64,000 bases of DNA from Actinoplanes palleronii (GTDB lineage: Bacteria; Actinomycetota; Actinomycetes; Mycobacteriales; Micromonosporaceae), in NCBI RefSeq assembly GCF_016862315.1, contig NZ_BOMS01000026.1, positions 62,001 to 126,000 of the forward strand. The letters are read 5' to 3'. The position numbers and the translations under genes were made by a program. The notes under the pieces are model-generated. The model saw only the letters and a list, made by a program, of their open reading frames with translations. It searched no databases and was not told the origin of the DNA. Below are positions 33,755-42,024 of this stretch, in pieces. How positions within the stretch are numbered: position 1 is the first letter of the stretch; each line of letters opens with the position of its first letter.

Positions 33755-35241
33755 ACCGTCTGCTCGCCGCGTTCCTGGCACCGGCCCTGCTCGCACCGGG
33801 CCTGTTCGCCGGGCCCGCGCAGGCCGCCGCGCCGGTCACCCACTACACCGGCACGCTCGCCGACGGCGCCACCTGGATCGCCGACGTGCCCGCCGACTGG
33901 CACGGCACGCTGATCCTGTTCAGTCACGGCTTCGGCTCGCTCACCGCCGCCGACGCGCCCGACCCGGCCACCGGGCAGGCCCTGCTCGACCGCGGTTACG
34001 CCCTGGTCGGCTCCTCCTACGACCCGCACGGCTCACTCTGGGCGCTGGAGAGCGCGGCCCGCGACCAGTTCGCCGCGCTGGCCGCGCTCGAGGCGATCAC
34101 CGGACCGGCCCGGACCACGATCGCGGTCGGCCAGTCGATGGGCGGCCTGGTCAGCACCCAGGAGGCCGAGCACGCCCGCGGCGGGCTGGACGCCGTGGTC
34201 TCCGCCTGCGGGCTGCTCGGCGGCGGGATCGACCTGAACAACTACCAGCTGGACGGCGAGTTCGCGCTGTCCCGCCTGCTCGCGCCGGGCCAGGACATCC
34301 CGCTGGTGAACTACCCGAGCCCGGCCGACGGTGCGGCCGCCGCGAGCTGGCTCAGCGCGCTGGCGTCCGCGGCGCGCGGCACGGCGGCCGGTCGGGCCCG
34401 GGTCGCGCTGGGCACCGCCCTGCTGACCATGCCGACCTGGTCGGCCGGGCAGCAGTCGCCGCCGGCCGACGCCGAGGGCATCGCGCAGGCCCAGTACGAG
34501 TGGCTGGTCACCAGCCTGCCGTTCATCATGCCGGCCCGGTACTTCATCGAGCTCAGCGCCGGCGGGAACGCGTCCTGGAACGCCGGGGTGGACTACCGCG
34601 CGCTGCTGGCCCGCTCGCCGTACCGGGACACCGTGCGCGCCATGTACCGGACCGCCGGGCTCGACCTGCGCGCCGACCTGACCGACCTGACCCGGCACGC
34701 CGCCGTGCACGCCGACCCGGCCGCGGTGGCCGGCCTGACCCGCAGCTCGACCGTGACCGGCCGGCTCGACGTGCCGATGCTGACCCTGCACACCCGCTAC
34801 GACCAGCTCGCCCCGGTCGAGTTCGAGAACCGGTACGCGCAGCAGGCGCGCGGGCCGCTGCTGCGCCAGGCGTACGTGGCCCGGCGCGGGCACTGCGCGT
34901 TCACCCCGTCCGAGCACGTCGCCGCGATCCAGGCCGCCGAGCACCGGGCCGTCACCGGCCGCTGGGACGACACCGCGACCACCGGTGGCCTGCAGGCGGC
35001 CGCGCTCCGGCTGCACCTCGGTGACACTCCCGCGTTCGCCGGCTTCCACCCCGGCCCGCTGGTCAGCCACCGATGGCCGCCGGCCTACGTCCTGGGCGGG
35101 AGGGTCAGCAGGCCGGCGGCGACCACCGCACGGCTCAGCGGCCTGCCCAGCTCGGCCAGCCGGGCGCACCCCTCGGCGCCGATCTCCGCGTACGCCGGGG
35201 TGGCCAGCCGGTCGGTGGCCGCCTCGATCCCGTCGCGCTGA
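33751..35241 (+). CDS. Secreted alpha/beta hydrolase (esterase-like) coupled to the importer
   Basis: A 496-residue exported hydrolase. A signal peptide (LLAAFLAPALLAPGLFAGPA) precedes an alpha/beta fold with the oxyanion HGFGS near residue 54 and the nucleophile elbow GQSMGG near 130; RYDQLAP (about 350) and RRGHCAF (about 375) fit the Asp and His. The start is GTG with GGAGG 5 nt upstream and overlaps the LivM-type stop. The last 50 residues run 157 bp into the opposing SCO6745 gene and look like read-through rather than a domain. It probably frees a carboxylate from an ester outside the cell for uptake by the importer. Confidence 0.85.
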   Translation: MNRLLAAFLAPALLAPGLFAGPAQAAAPVTHYTGTLADGATWIADVPADWHGTLILFSHGFGSLTAADAPDPATGQALLDRGYALVGSSYDPHGSLWALESAARDQFAALAALEAITGPARTTIAVGQSMGGLVSTQEAEHARGGLDAVVSACGLLGGGIDLNNYQLDGEFALSRLLAPGQDIPLVNYPSPADGAAAASWLSALASAARGTAAGRARVALGTALLTMPTWSAGQQSPPADAEGIAQAQYEWLVTSLPFIMPARYFIELSAGGNASWNAGVDYRALLARSPYRDTVRAMYRTAGLDLRADLTDLTRHAAVHADPAAVAGLTRSSTVTGRLDVPMLTLHTRYDQLAPVEFENRYAQQARGPLLRQAYVARRGHCAFTPSEHVAAIQAAEHRAVTGRWDDTATTGGLQAAALRLHLGDTPAFAGFHPGPLVSHRWPPAYVLGGRVSRPAATTARLSGLPSSASRAHPSAPISAYAGVASRSVAASIPSR

Positions 35242-35969
35242 GCCCGCCCCTCGGCGCTGAGCACCGGCTCATCGCCCTCGATCAGCCCGCGCCCGCGCAG
35301 GTCGCCGACCGCGCCAGCCCACTGCTCCTCACTCCAGCCACGGGTGCGACGCAGGATCGGCGCGGGCACCTCGCCGGACGCCGCGTGCAGCACCAGCGCC
35401 TCCAGGCCGGTCAGCCCGGCGAGCAGCAACGCGGCGACGTGCCCGTCCCCGCGGAACTCGCGCAGCACCGTGAGCGCCTGCCAGAGGACCAGGTGGGGCT
35501 GCTCCGGCCACGGCAGCGCGGCGTGCGCGGCGAACAGCGGGCGGCCCTGCGGGTGCGCGGCCGCGGTCTCGGCGGCGCGGCGGGCCAGCCCGGCGGCCTC
35601 GGCCACCTCCGGGCCGTGCACCGCGTCGCCCAGGCCACGGGCCAGGGCCGCACCGGCGGCTTCCCGGCGGGCGGCGAGGACCGCGGCCGGGGTCGCCCGG
35701 GCCCAGGCGGCCGGCAGCGCGGCGGTCACCAGGCGCGGGTTGAAGTTGAAGAACATCGCGATCACCGGCTCGGCGCCGACCGCGCCCAGGGCGGCCGCCC
35801 GGGAGGCGAAGTAGCCGTCCCGGCCGGTGATGCCGAGCGCCGCGTACCGGTCCTGCGCCTCGGGCACGAAATAGATCATGCCGTGCACCGGCTCCGCCGA
35901 GCGCCAGGCCTGGCGCACCAGGGCCGGGTCGATCGCCGCCGGCTTGTCCGTTTCCGTCGCACCCGTCAT
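35085..35969 (-). CDS. SCO6745-family protein
   Basis: A 294-residue cytoplasmic protein recognised as the actinobacterial SCO6745 family: YFVPEAQDRYAALGITGRDGYFASRAAALG near the N-terminus, MFFNFNPRLV near 80, and a conserved AHAALPWPEQPHLVLWQ region near 165. It is alpha-helical with a winged-helix-like C-terminal part (SEEQWAGAVGDLRGRG). No biochemical role is established to my knowledge. GGAGG lies 8 nt before the ATG at 35969. Its 3' end overlaps the convergent hydrolase gene by 157 bp. Confidence 0.85.
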   Translation of the reverse strand: MTGATETDKPAAIDPALVRQAWRSAEPVHGMIYFVPEAQDRYAALGITGRDGYFASRAAALGAVGAEPVIAMFFNFNPRLVTAALPAAWARATPAAVLAARREAAGAALARGLGDAVHGPEVAEAAGLARRAAETAAAHPQGRPLFAAHAALPWPEQPHLVLWQALTVLREFRGDGHVAALLLAGLTGLEALVLHAASGEVPAPILRRTRGWSEEQWAGAVGDLRGRGLIEGDEPVLSAEGRAQRDGIEAATDRLATPAYAEIGAEGCARLAELGRPLSRAVVAAGLLTLPPRT

Positions 35970-36139
35970 GCCACTGCCCTCCGACACCGAAGTTACCGAA
36001 GTTACCGATGGGTACCGTCCCACGTGAGTGACGCTCGTGTCACCCCACGGTCAACACCCTGGAAGCTGCCGAGCGCCCGGACGCCTCACATTAGGATCGG
36101 ATCGGCCGACCATAGGGCCATGCGAAACGGGGAGCGCCG

Positions 36140-37690
36140 ATGAACCGCCTGCCGGTGCTGGTGTCACCGTACGGTCCCTATGCCAGCCTCGCCCTGCACG
36201 TGCACGACCTGACCATTCGCGGCCACCACACCGAGACACTGCACGCCGCGGACGAGGCCGAGGCGATCACCCTGATGCTCGGCGACCACCGCACCCACCG
36301 GGTCAGCCGGCTGGGCCGGATGTACGCGCTGACCTCGCTCGGCCGCCTCGACGAGGCGCTGCAGATCGCCGAGGAACTGGTCGAGGACCAGGCCCGGCTC
36401 GGCGGCCCGAAGGCCACCGACGCCAAGATCCTGGCGGACACCGCCGAGGTCCTGATCCACCTCGGCCGGATCGACGACGGCCTGCACTACGTCGCGCGGG
36501 CGATGGCCGTGCTGGACGTCGCGCCGCGCAAGGGCCCGCGGTACTTCTCCGCGATGGCCTCGCTGGCCGAGGCGGCCCGCGGCGCCGAGCTCTTCGAACT
36601 CGCCGACGAGGCCATGCGCCGGTGCATCGAGTCGTTCGAGTTCCCGGACGACCTGTACCGGTCCGCCGCCGACCTCACCCACACCGAGCTGTGGGCCGAG
36701 TGGGCGCTGCGCCTGGAACAGGTCGGCCGGATCGAGGACGCGGCGGCCCTCTTCGACAAGACCACGGCCGTGCTCCGGTACTGGACCGAACAGGGCATCG
36801 ACTCCCCGCTCAGCACCGCGATCCTCGCCCTCTGCCACGCCAAGTCCGGCCGGCCCGCGGAGGCACTCGCCCTGATCAGCGACCAGCTGCCGAAGATGCG
36901 GGAGGCCGGCCAGTTCCACGAGGCCCGGCTGTTCCACCTCGCGTACGGGCTGGTCCTGCGGTCCACCGGCGAGTGGCGGGCCGCCCGCCGCGAGTTCCGG
37001 GCCGCTCTGGAACTCGCGGTCCTGCGTTCCCAGCGGCTGCTCTTCCAGTACGAACTGGCGATCACGGCGGCGCAGGAGTTCCCGGGCGACGCCACCCAGG
37101 CGGTGCTGGAGTCGCTGCGCAGTCACGTCGAGGCGCTGTGGCAGCTGCGCCTGGACCGGCGCACCATGCTGCGCCAGGCGTACCGCCGGGTGGAGCTGGA
37201 GGCGGAGCGCACCACCGCGGACCTGGCCGCCGCCTCGGACGCGCTGACCGGGCTGGGCAATCGGCGGATGTTCGACCGCCGGATCAACACGGTCACCACC
37301 GGCGGCTCCCTGCTGCTCATCGACGTGGACCACTTCAAGGACATCAACGACCGCTACTCGCACGGCGTCGGCGACCGGGTGCTCGGCGAGATCGCCGCGG
37401 TGCTGCGCTCGCACTGCCGGCACGACGAGGTGGCGATCCGCTTCGGCGGTGACGAGTTCGCCCTGTTCCTGTCGACCGGCGAGGACGATGCCCGCCAGGT
37501 CGCCGAACGCATCCGCCGGGTGATCGAGGCCCGCGACTGGAGCACGATCGTGCCCGGCCTGACCGTGACCCTCAGCATGGGCCTGGCCGCCTGCCGCACC
37601 GGCGAACCGGGCCGCGACCTGTACGACCGCGCCGACGCCCGCCTCTACGTCGCCAAACGAGCCGGCCGCAACCAACTCGCCGCCGCCTGA
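36140..37690 (+). CDS. Diguanylate cyclase with N-terminal TPR-like domain
   Basis: A 516-residue soluble signalling protein. Residues about 20-340 are helical repeats of TPR type (LGRLDEALQIAEELV, LGRIDDGLHYVARAM, VGRIEDAAALFDKT), without a membrane helix. A coiled linker (RVELEAERTTADLAAASD) leads to the cyclase domain with DALTGLGNRR, the metal-binding DVDHFKDIND and an intact active-site GGDEF at 436-440. A clean RxxD inhibitory site is not seen (RHDE instead). It should make cyclic di-GMP, a signal that controls Pel-type polysaccharides in proteobacteria and development in streptomycetes. No EAL or HD-GYP gene is nearby. Confidence 0.92.
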   Translation: MNRLPVLVSPYGPYASLALHVHDLTIRGHHTETLHAADEAEAITLMLGDHRTHRVSRLGRMYALTSLGRLDEALQIAEELVEDQARLGGPKATDAKILADTAEVLIHLGRIDDGLHYVARAMAVLDVAPRKGPRYFSAMASLAEAARGAELFELADEAMRRCIESFEFPDDLYRSAADLTHTELWAEWALRLEQVGRIEDAAALFDKTTAVLRYWTEQGIDSPLSTAILALCHAKSGRPAEALALISDQLPKMREAGQFHEARLFHLAYGLVLRSTGEWRAARREFRAALELAVLRSQRLLFQYELAITAAQEFPGDATQAVLESLRSHVEALWQLRLDRRTMLRQAYRRVELEAERTTADLAAASDALTGLGNRRMFDRRINTVTTGGSLLLIDVDHFKDINDRYSHGVGDRVLGEIAAVLRSHCRHDEVAIRFGGDEFALFLSTGEDDARQVAERIRRVIEARDWSTIVPGLTVTLSMGLAACRTGEPGRDLYDRADARLYVAKRAGRNQLAAA

Positions 37691-37693
37691 CCC

Positions 37694-37808
37694 CGGCTGG
37701 CGCCGAGGGTCCCCTCAACCCCGCTGACACAACCACCACCAGCCGACCGACCGCGGCTGGCGCCGAGGGTCTTCTCAACGCCGTTGAGACAGCCCCCACC
37801 ACCAGCCG
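37694..37808. repeat. Two tandem copies (60-bp period) of a palindromic intergenic element
   Basis: Two copies start at 37694 and 37754. Each begins CGGCTGGCGCCGAGGGT and ends CCACCAGCCG; the second has a central CTCAACGCCGTTGAGA hairpin, the first is decayed there. The ends are mutually inverted, so each copy can fold. They lie between convergent genes and may act as terminators. They are related to the larger element at 42025. Confidence 0.75.
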
Positions 37809-37829
37809 GGCCGGGCCCTGGCCGCTGGG

Positions 37830-38711
37830 TCAGGAGAGGTGCGGGCAGTTCGTGGTGAACTGGGAGATCGTGGTGCTGACCGACGGGCCCGGGCAGAGGA
37901 ACTGGTCGTAGCGGGTGTCGTCGTCGACGAAGCGCTTCAGCCAGGCGATGCTGTTCGACGCGATCGTGGTGTTCGCCGTGTTCGGGGCGAAGTGGCTGGC
38001 GCCGGCCAGTTCCAGGTAGGCCCGGTCCAGCCCGGACGGCAGGCTGCTGAAGAACGGCTTGGCGTGCTGGGCGACCGGCGCGACGGTGTCCGCCTGCGCA
38101 CCGATGATCATCGTGGGGACGGTGAGCCCGGCGAAGCTCTTGGTCAGGTCCCACGGCGTCAGCGGGATCGCGGCCTGCAGCGACGGCCGGGACTTGGCCG
38201 CCTCCAGGGTGCCGCCACCGCCCATCGAGTGACCCATCACGGCCAGCCGGGTGGTGTCGATCCGGGTCCGCACGGTGCTGCGGGTGGTCAGGTAGTCGAG
38301 CGCGGCGAGCAGCTCGGTGCCGCGGGTGGCCGGCTGGTCCGAGGTGGTCAGCGTGTCGATGTTGAACACCACGAAGCCCTGCGAGGCGATCCGCGGCGCC
38401 AGCCAGGCCATGCTGCTGCGCAGCGCGGTGAAGCCGGGCGCGATCGCCACCGCGCCGAACGTCCCGCCGACGGTGCTGGTCGGGTAGTAGATGTCACCGC
38501 CGCCGAACCCGGTCACCGAGATCCGCGAGACGGTGGTCTGCGCGGTGGCGAACGGCCCGCTCGTGGCCTGGATGCTCGCGGTGGTCGGCGCCGGGCCGCG
38601 CTGGAACGACGTGGTGGCGGCGTTCGCGCTCGGCACCAGGGTGACGCCGGCCGCGGTCAGCACGACCGCGGCGAGCGCGCCGACCACATTTCGTGCACGG
38701 AGAATTCTCAT
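37830..38711 (-). CDS. Secreted cutinase / polyester (PET) hydrolase-like lipase
   Basis: A 293-residue secreted hydrolase matching the actinobacterial cutinase and PET-hydrolase family. A signal peptide ends near NA-ATT. The mature part shows SGFGGG-like (VTGFGGGDIYYP), IAPGFTA (oxyanion loop, Phe where Thermobifida cutinases have Tyr), AVMGHSMGGGG (nucleophile Ser), PLTPWDLTK, GAQADTVAP (Asp) and GASHFAPN (His); two C-terminal cysteines (FLCPG and NCPH) can form the family's last disulfide. It has PWD where Thermobifida enzymes have PWH, as in Ideonella PETase. SD GGGGG lies 7 nt before the ATG at 38711. A TetR gene lies directly upstream. Confidence 0.92.
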   Translation of the reverse strand: MRILRARNVVGALAAVVLTAAGVTLVPSANAATTSFQRGPAPTTASIQATSGPFATAQTTVSRISVTGFGGGDIYYPTSTVGGTFGAVAIAPGFTALRSSMAWLAPRIASQGFVVFNIDTLTTSDQPATRGTELLAALDYLTTRSTVRTRIDTTRLAVMGHSMGGGGTLEAAKSRPSLQAAIPLTPWDLTKSFAGLTVPTMIIGAQADTVAPVAQHAKPFFSSLPSGLDRAYLELAGASHFAPNTANTTIASNSIAWLKRFVDDDTRYDQFLCPGPSVSTTISQFTTNCPHLS

Positions 38712-38745
38712 TGCCTTGCCCCCAAGGTAAGAAATCGAGAAGCCG

Positions 38746-38774
38746 ATCCTCACTCAGGAAAATGACAGTTTCAA
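38746..38774 (-). promoter_or_regulatory. Candidate promoter of the cutinase gene
   Basis: On the minus strand, TTGAAA (38774-38769), a 17-bp spacer, then GAGGAT (38751-38746), about 35 bp before the ATG at 38711. Confidence 0.5.
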
Positions 38775-38788
38775 CGTACGACGATGAT

Positions 38789-38808
38789 CGTGAGACCGCT
38801 GTCTCACG
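38789..38808. promoter_or_regulatory. Inverted-repeat operator candidate for the TetR regulator
   Basis: CGTGAGAC (38789-38796), 4-bp centre, GTCTCACG (38801-38808): a perfect 8-bp inverted repeat of the size bound by TetR dimers. It lies between the tetR stop and the cutinase promoter, just upstream of the minus-35. Confidence 0.6.
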
Positions 38809-38847
38809 CGCCATTCGAGCCATTGACGGCATCTGTTCGGGTGATTC

Positions 38848-39420
38848 TCATTCGCCGTTCAGCAGGCTGCGGAGCGCCGGTTCGACGACGGCGAAATCGA
38901 CCGCGATCGGCCCGATCAGGTCACCGAAGAGCACCGACTCGACGATCCGGACGTACACCGCCGACCTGGCCAGCAGCTCGTCCGGGGTCAGGTCGGGCAG
39001 CACGCCGGCGGCCACGAAGATGTCCCGCTGCGCCTCGACCGAACGCCGGTACACGCCGTGCACCGGTGAGATGAACAGCCGGGTGGCAGTCTCCGGCTCG
39101 GCGCGGAAGAACTGCCGCAACGGGCTGGGGCCGGCGAGCCATTCCGCGAATGTACGGGTCAGCTCGATGACACTTTCCACGTCGCGTGGCGGGTTCTCCG
39201 CGGCGGCGTCGGCGAACAATTTCCGGTCGATCGCCCACAACGCCTCGGCGAGCAGTTCGTCGCGGCTGCCGGCCACCCGGTAGAGCGTGGCCCGGCTGAC
39301 GTTCAGTTCGGCGGCGAGCGCGTCCATGTCCAGCCCGGCGTGCTGCAGGAAGTGCATGGCCGCACCCCGCACCACCTCCCGGGGCGCGACGACCCGGCGC
39401 GCACTCTCCTCGGCAGCCAT
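38848..39420 (-). CDS. TetR-family transcriptional regulator (QsdR-like)
   Basis: A 190-residue TetR protein. The N-terminal HTH lies at about residues 15-62 (AMHFLQHAGLDMDALAAELN, then VSRATLYRVAGSRDEL, a shortened recognition helix end). The C-terminal helical ligand domain (FAEWLAGPSPLRQFFRAEPE) resembles QsdR-type regulators. GGAGG lies 5 nt before the ATG. A perfect tandem pair of GATCAAC at 39437-39450 upstream may be an autoregulatory site. It is followed on the same strand by the cutinase gene, with an inverted-repeat operator between, so it probably controls the cutinase. Confidence 0.88.
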   Translation of the reverse strand: MAAEESARRVVAPREVVRGAAMHFLQHAGLDMDALAAELNVSRATLYRVAGSRDELLAEALWAIDRKLFADAAAENPPRDVESVIELTRTFAEWLAGPSPLRQFFRAEPETATRLFISPVHGVYRRSVEAQRDIFVAAGVLPDLTPDELLARSAVYVRIVESVLFGDLIGPIAVDFAVVEPALRSLLNGE

Positions 39421-39667
39421 GACACCTCCACGCAGTGATCAACGATCAACCCAACGTAGGGTCCCCCGGTTGCGGCCCTGCTCAGCCGGTCGGCCAGGAC
39501 ATCCGGCACTACGGGCGACGACTCCGCCGACCCTGTCCGGGTGAACGGCGACACGACCCGCGCTCACCGGTCACGACCACCCGAACGAGGCATCTGAACG
39601 GCGCGGATGCCCCCATAAGGTCCATTCCACGAGCCGGCGGCACGGCTGATCCAGACGGGGCGGGGGC

Positions 39668-40888
39668 ATGGCGGAGGACCGTACTGTCCGGCTGCTGCTC
39701 GCCGCCGAGCTGACGACGGCGCTCGGGATCGGGCTGACCGAGCCGTACGTGATCGTGCTCCTCCATGACGTGCGCGGCCTGTCGCTGACCGCGGCGACCG
39801 GGGTTCTCGCCCTGGCGGCGGTCGCCGGTCTGCTCGGCAGCCCGTTCGCCGGCGCCCTGATCGACAGGTACGGCGGCCGCCCGATGATGGCCGCGGGCCT
39901 GGCGCTCGCGGTGGCCGGCCTGCCGGTCGTCGCCGCCGCGACCGGCGTGGTCCCGGTCGCGGCCGGGATCGCGGTCACCGCCCTCGGTTTCGCGGTCTCG
40001 ATCCCGGCCCTGGTCACGCTGCTGGCCACCCTGACCCCGGCGCACGACCACCGGCGGATCTACACGCTCCAGTACACGGTCTACAACATCGGCATGGCGA
40101 CCGGCGCCGCCCTGGGCGGCTTGGCGCTGGCCCACCGCCCGCTGATCCCGCTGCTGTGGGCCGCCGCCGCCCTGACCTGCCTGGCCGCCCTCGGCATGAC
40201 CGTTTCCGGTGGCCCGCGCGCCACACCGAGACCCGCCCCGGCGCCACCCGGCGGCTACCGGCACGCCCTCGCCGACCGGCGTCTGGTGCGGCTGCTCGGC
40301 GCCGCCGCCCTGCTCTCCACTGTCGGTTTCGGCATCTTCAGCGCCGCCCCGCCGGTGCTCGCGATCGCCGCGCACGACCCGGCCGCCCTGTCCTGGGTCA
40401 GCGTCGCCAACTGCGTCGCCGTCGTCGCCGGCGCGCCGCTCGCCACCCGGTGCGCCGGCCGGTTCTCCGCCCGTGCCGCGTTGCTGAGCACCGCGACCCT
40501 GTGGGCGCTGGCCTGGGCGGTCTGCATCCCCACCGTGCTCGGCGCCGGGCTGAGCACCCGAGCCGCCCTGACCTGCGCCGCGATCCTCACCGGGGCCGGC
40601 GAGCTGCTGATCGCCGGCGCGCTGCCGGCCCTGGTCGACACGATCGCCCCGGCTCCGCTGCGCGGCCGCTGCCACGCCCTGTCCAGCCTGGCGCAGACCG
40701 CGGGCATGGCAGCGGGTCCGCTCCTGGTCACGGCCACCACAGCCACCGGCAGACCGCTCCTCCTGCTGTCCGCCGCCATCGCACTGTCCGCCGCCGCCAC
40801 CGGTCTTCTCCTGGAGTACGGCGGCCCGCGCCGTGACCGCACCGCCCGGCGGCGCGGGCTCACGAGGGTGCGGCCTCGAGCACGCTGA
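39668..40888 (+). CDS. MFS transporter (drug-efflux type)
   Basis: A 406-residue protein with 12 predicted helices. The loop after helix 2 carries a MFS motif A variant (GALIDRYGGRPMMAAG). The family covers small-molecule efflux and uptake; no substrate is evident. The C-terminus is basic (Arg-rich, about 20 residues) and its last 29 bp overlap the convergent S74 gene. The 247 bp upstream (39421-39667) hold the tetR promoter region and no other gene. Confidence 0.87.
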   Translation: MAEDRTVRLLLAAELTTALGIGLTEPYVIVLLHDVRGLSLTAATGVLALAAVAGLLGSPFAGALIDRYGGRPMMAAGLALAVAGLPVVAAATGVVPVAAGIAVTALGFAVSIPALVTLLATLTPAHDHRRIYTLQYTVYNIGMATGAALGGLALAHRPLIPLLWAAAALTCLAALGMTVSGGPRATPRPAPAPPGGYRHALADRRLVRLLGAAALLSTVGFGIFSAAPPVLAIAAHDPAALSWVSVANCVAVVAGAPLATRCAGRFSARAALLSTATLWALAWAVCIPTVLGAGLSTRAALTCAAILTGAGELLIAGALPALVDTIAPAPLRGRCHALSSLAQTAGMAAGPLLVTATTATGRPLLLLSAAIALSAAATGLLLEYGGPRRDRTARRRGLTRVRPRAR

Positions 40889-41936
40889 TCCGGGCGCGCA
40901 GCGCCGCCACCTCGTCGCGGAGCTCGGTCGCGGCCGTGAGCAGCGCGGCGACCAGCCCGTGGTAGTCGACGCTCTTCAACCGATGATCGCCGAACTCCTC
41001 CACCAGCTCGGGGAAGGCCGTCTCCACCTCCTGCGCGAGCACCCCGATGCCGGGGCGCCCGGACCGGCTCTCGCCGACGGCCGGGGTGTCCGCCCAGTCG
41101 AAGGCGACGCCGCGCACCCCGGCCAAGCGGTCCAGCACGCCGCGCAGCGGCCGGACGTTCTCCTTCACCCGCATGTCGGACAGGTTCGGCGCGACGATCG
41201 GCACCGAGGCACGGACCTCGTTCGAGGTGACCCGCAGCCGTTCGGTGCCGCCGTTGCCGGTGTCGACGCGGATCCGGAGCCCCTCGGCGGGGCTGGTGCT
41301 GCGGACGTCGATGAAGCCACCGGGAATGGTGCCGTTGACGTTGCCGCCGAACAACCGCATACCGGTCTCCCCGGCATCGGTACGGCCGCCGAAGTACAGG
41401 TTCCCGTCGGTGCCGGCCGCCGCGGTGGGCAACAACGCGTTGCCGGAGCCCAGGGTCAGCCGCTGGCTCGGTGTCCCGGTGCCGATGCCGACGTTGCCGT
41501 TCGCGGCGACCCGGACCCGCTCGGTGCCGCCGTTCGCGGTGTCCACCCGGATCCGCAGCCCGTCCTGGCCATCGGCCGTCTTCACGTCGAGGAAACCGCC
41601 GGGCAGGGTGCCACCGTTGACGTCCCCGCCGAACAACCGCATGCCGTTCTCGCCGACGTCGGTACGACCGCCGAAGTACAGGTTCCCGTCGGTGCCCTGG
41701 CGCGCGTCCGGAAGCAGCACGTTGCCGGAGCCCAGCGTGAGTTGCTGGCTGGGACTGGTGGTGGCGATGCCGACCCGGCCCCGGGCGCTGTTCGAGGAGG
41801 GCGTCACGCGGAGCACCTCCTCGAGGTTCGAGGGCGCGCCGCTCGTGTTCGTCCGGATCACCAAGGAAGCGTTGTTCCTGGTGCCGAGGAAGTTGTTGTT
41901 GCCGTTCACCTGATTGCCGTCGAGATCCCAGGACAT
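40860..41936 (-). CDS. Tail-fibre-like protein with S74 intramolecular chaperone domain
   Basis: A 358-residue protein. Residues about 55-245 contain two copies of an approximately 95-residue beta-rich repeat (each with SGNxLLP, GTDGNLYFGGRTD, MRLFGG and GTERxRV), and the C-terminal 110 residues are a Peptidase_S74 chaperone domain beginning LSDMRVKENVRPL, with the self-cleavage Ser and the Lys of the SDxRxK motif kept, then IGVLAQEVE and a trailing coiled coil (ALLTAATELRDEVAALRARI). In phages such domains trimerise a tail spike and then cut themselves off. No signal peptide and no other phage or contractile-injection genes are adjacent. GGAGG lies upstream of the ATG. Confidence 0.85.
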   Translation of the reverse strand: MSWDLDGNQVNGNNNFLGTRNNASLVIRTNTSGAPSNLEEVLRVTPSSNSARGRVGIATTSPSQQLTLGSGNVLLPDARQGTDGNLYFGGRTDVGENGMRLFGGDVNGGTLPGGFLDVKTADGQDGLRIRVDTANGGTERVRVAANGNVGIGTGTPSQRLTLGSGNALLPTAAAGTDGNLYFGGRTDAGETGMRLFGGNVNGTIPGGFIDVRSTSPAEGLRIRVDTGNGGTERLRVTSNEVRASVPIVAPNLSDMRVKENVRPLRGVLDRLAGVRGVAFDWADTPAVGESRSGRPGIGVLAQEVETAFPELVEEFGDHRLKSVDYHGLVAALLTAATELRDEVAALRARISVLEAAPS

Positions 41937-42024
41937 GGTGTGGTCTCCTCCGTGTCGTCCCTACCCGACCTCGGTACTCGCCCGGGAAGACCCACTCAAC
42001 AGCTGCGGCCTCGATCCGACATTT

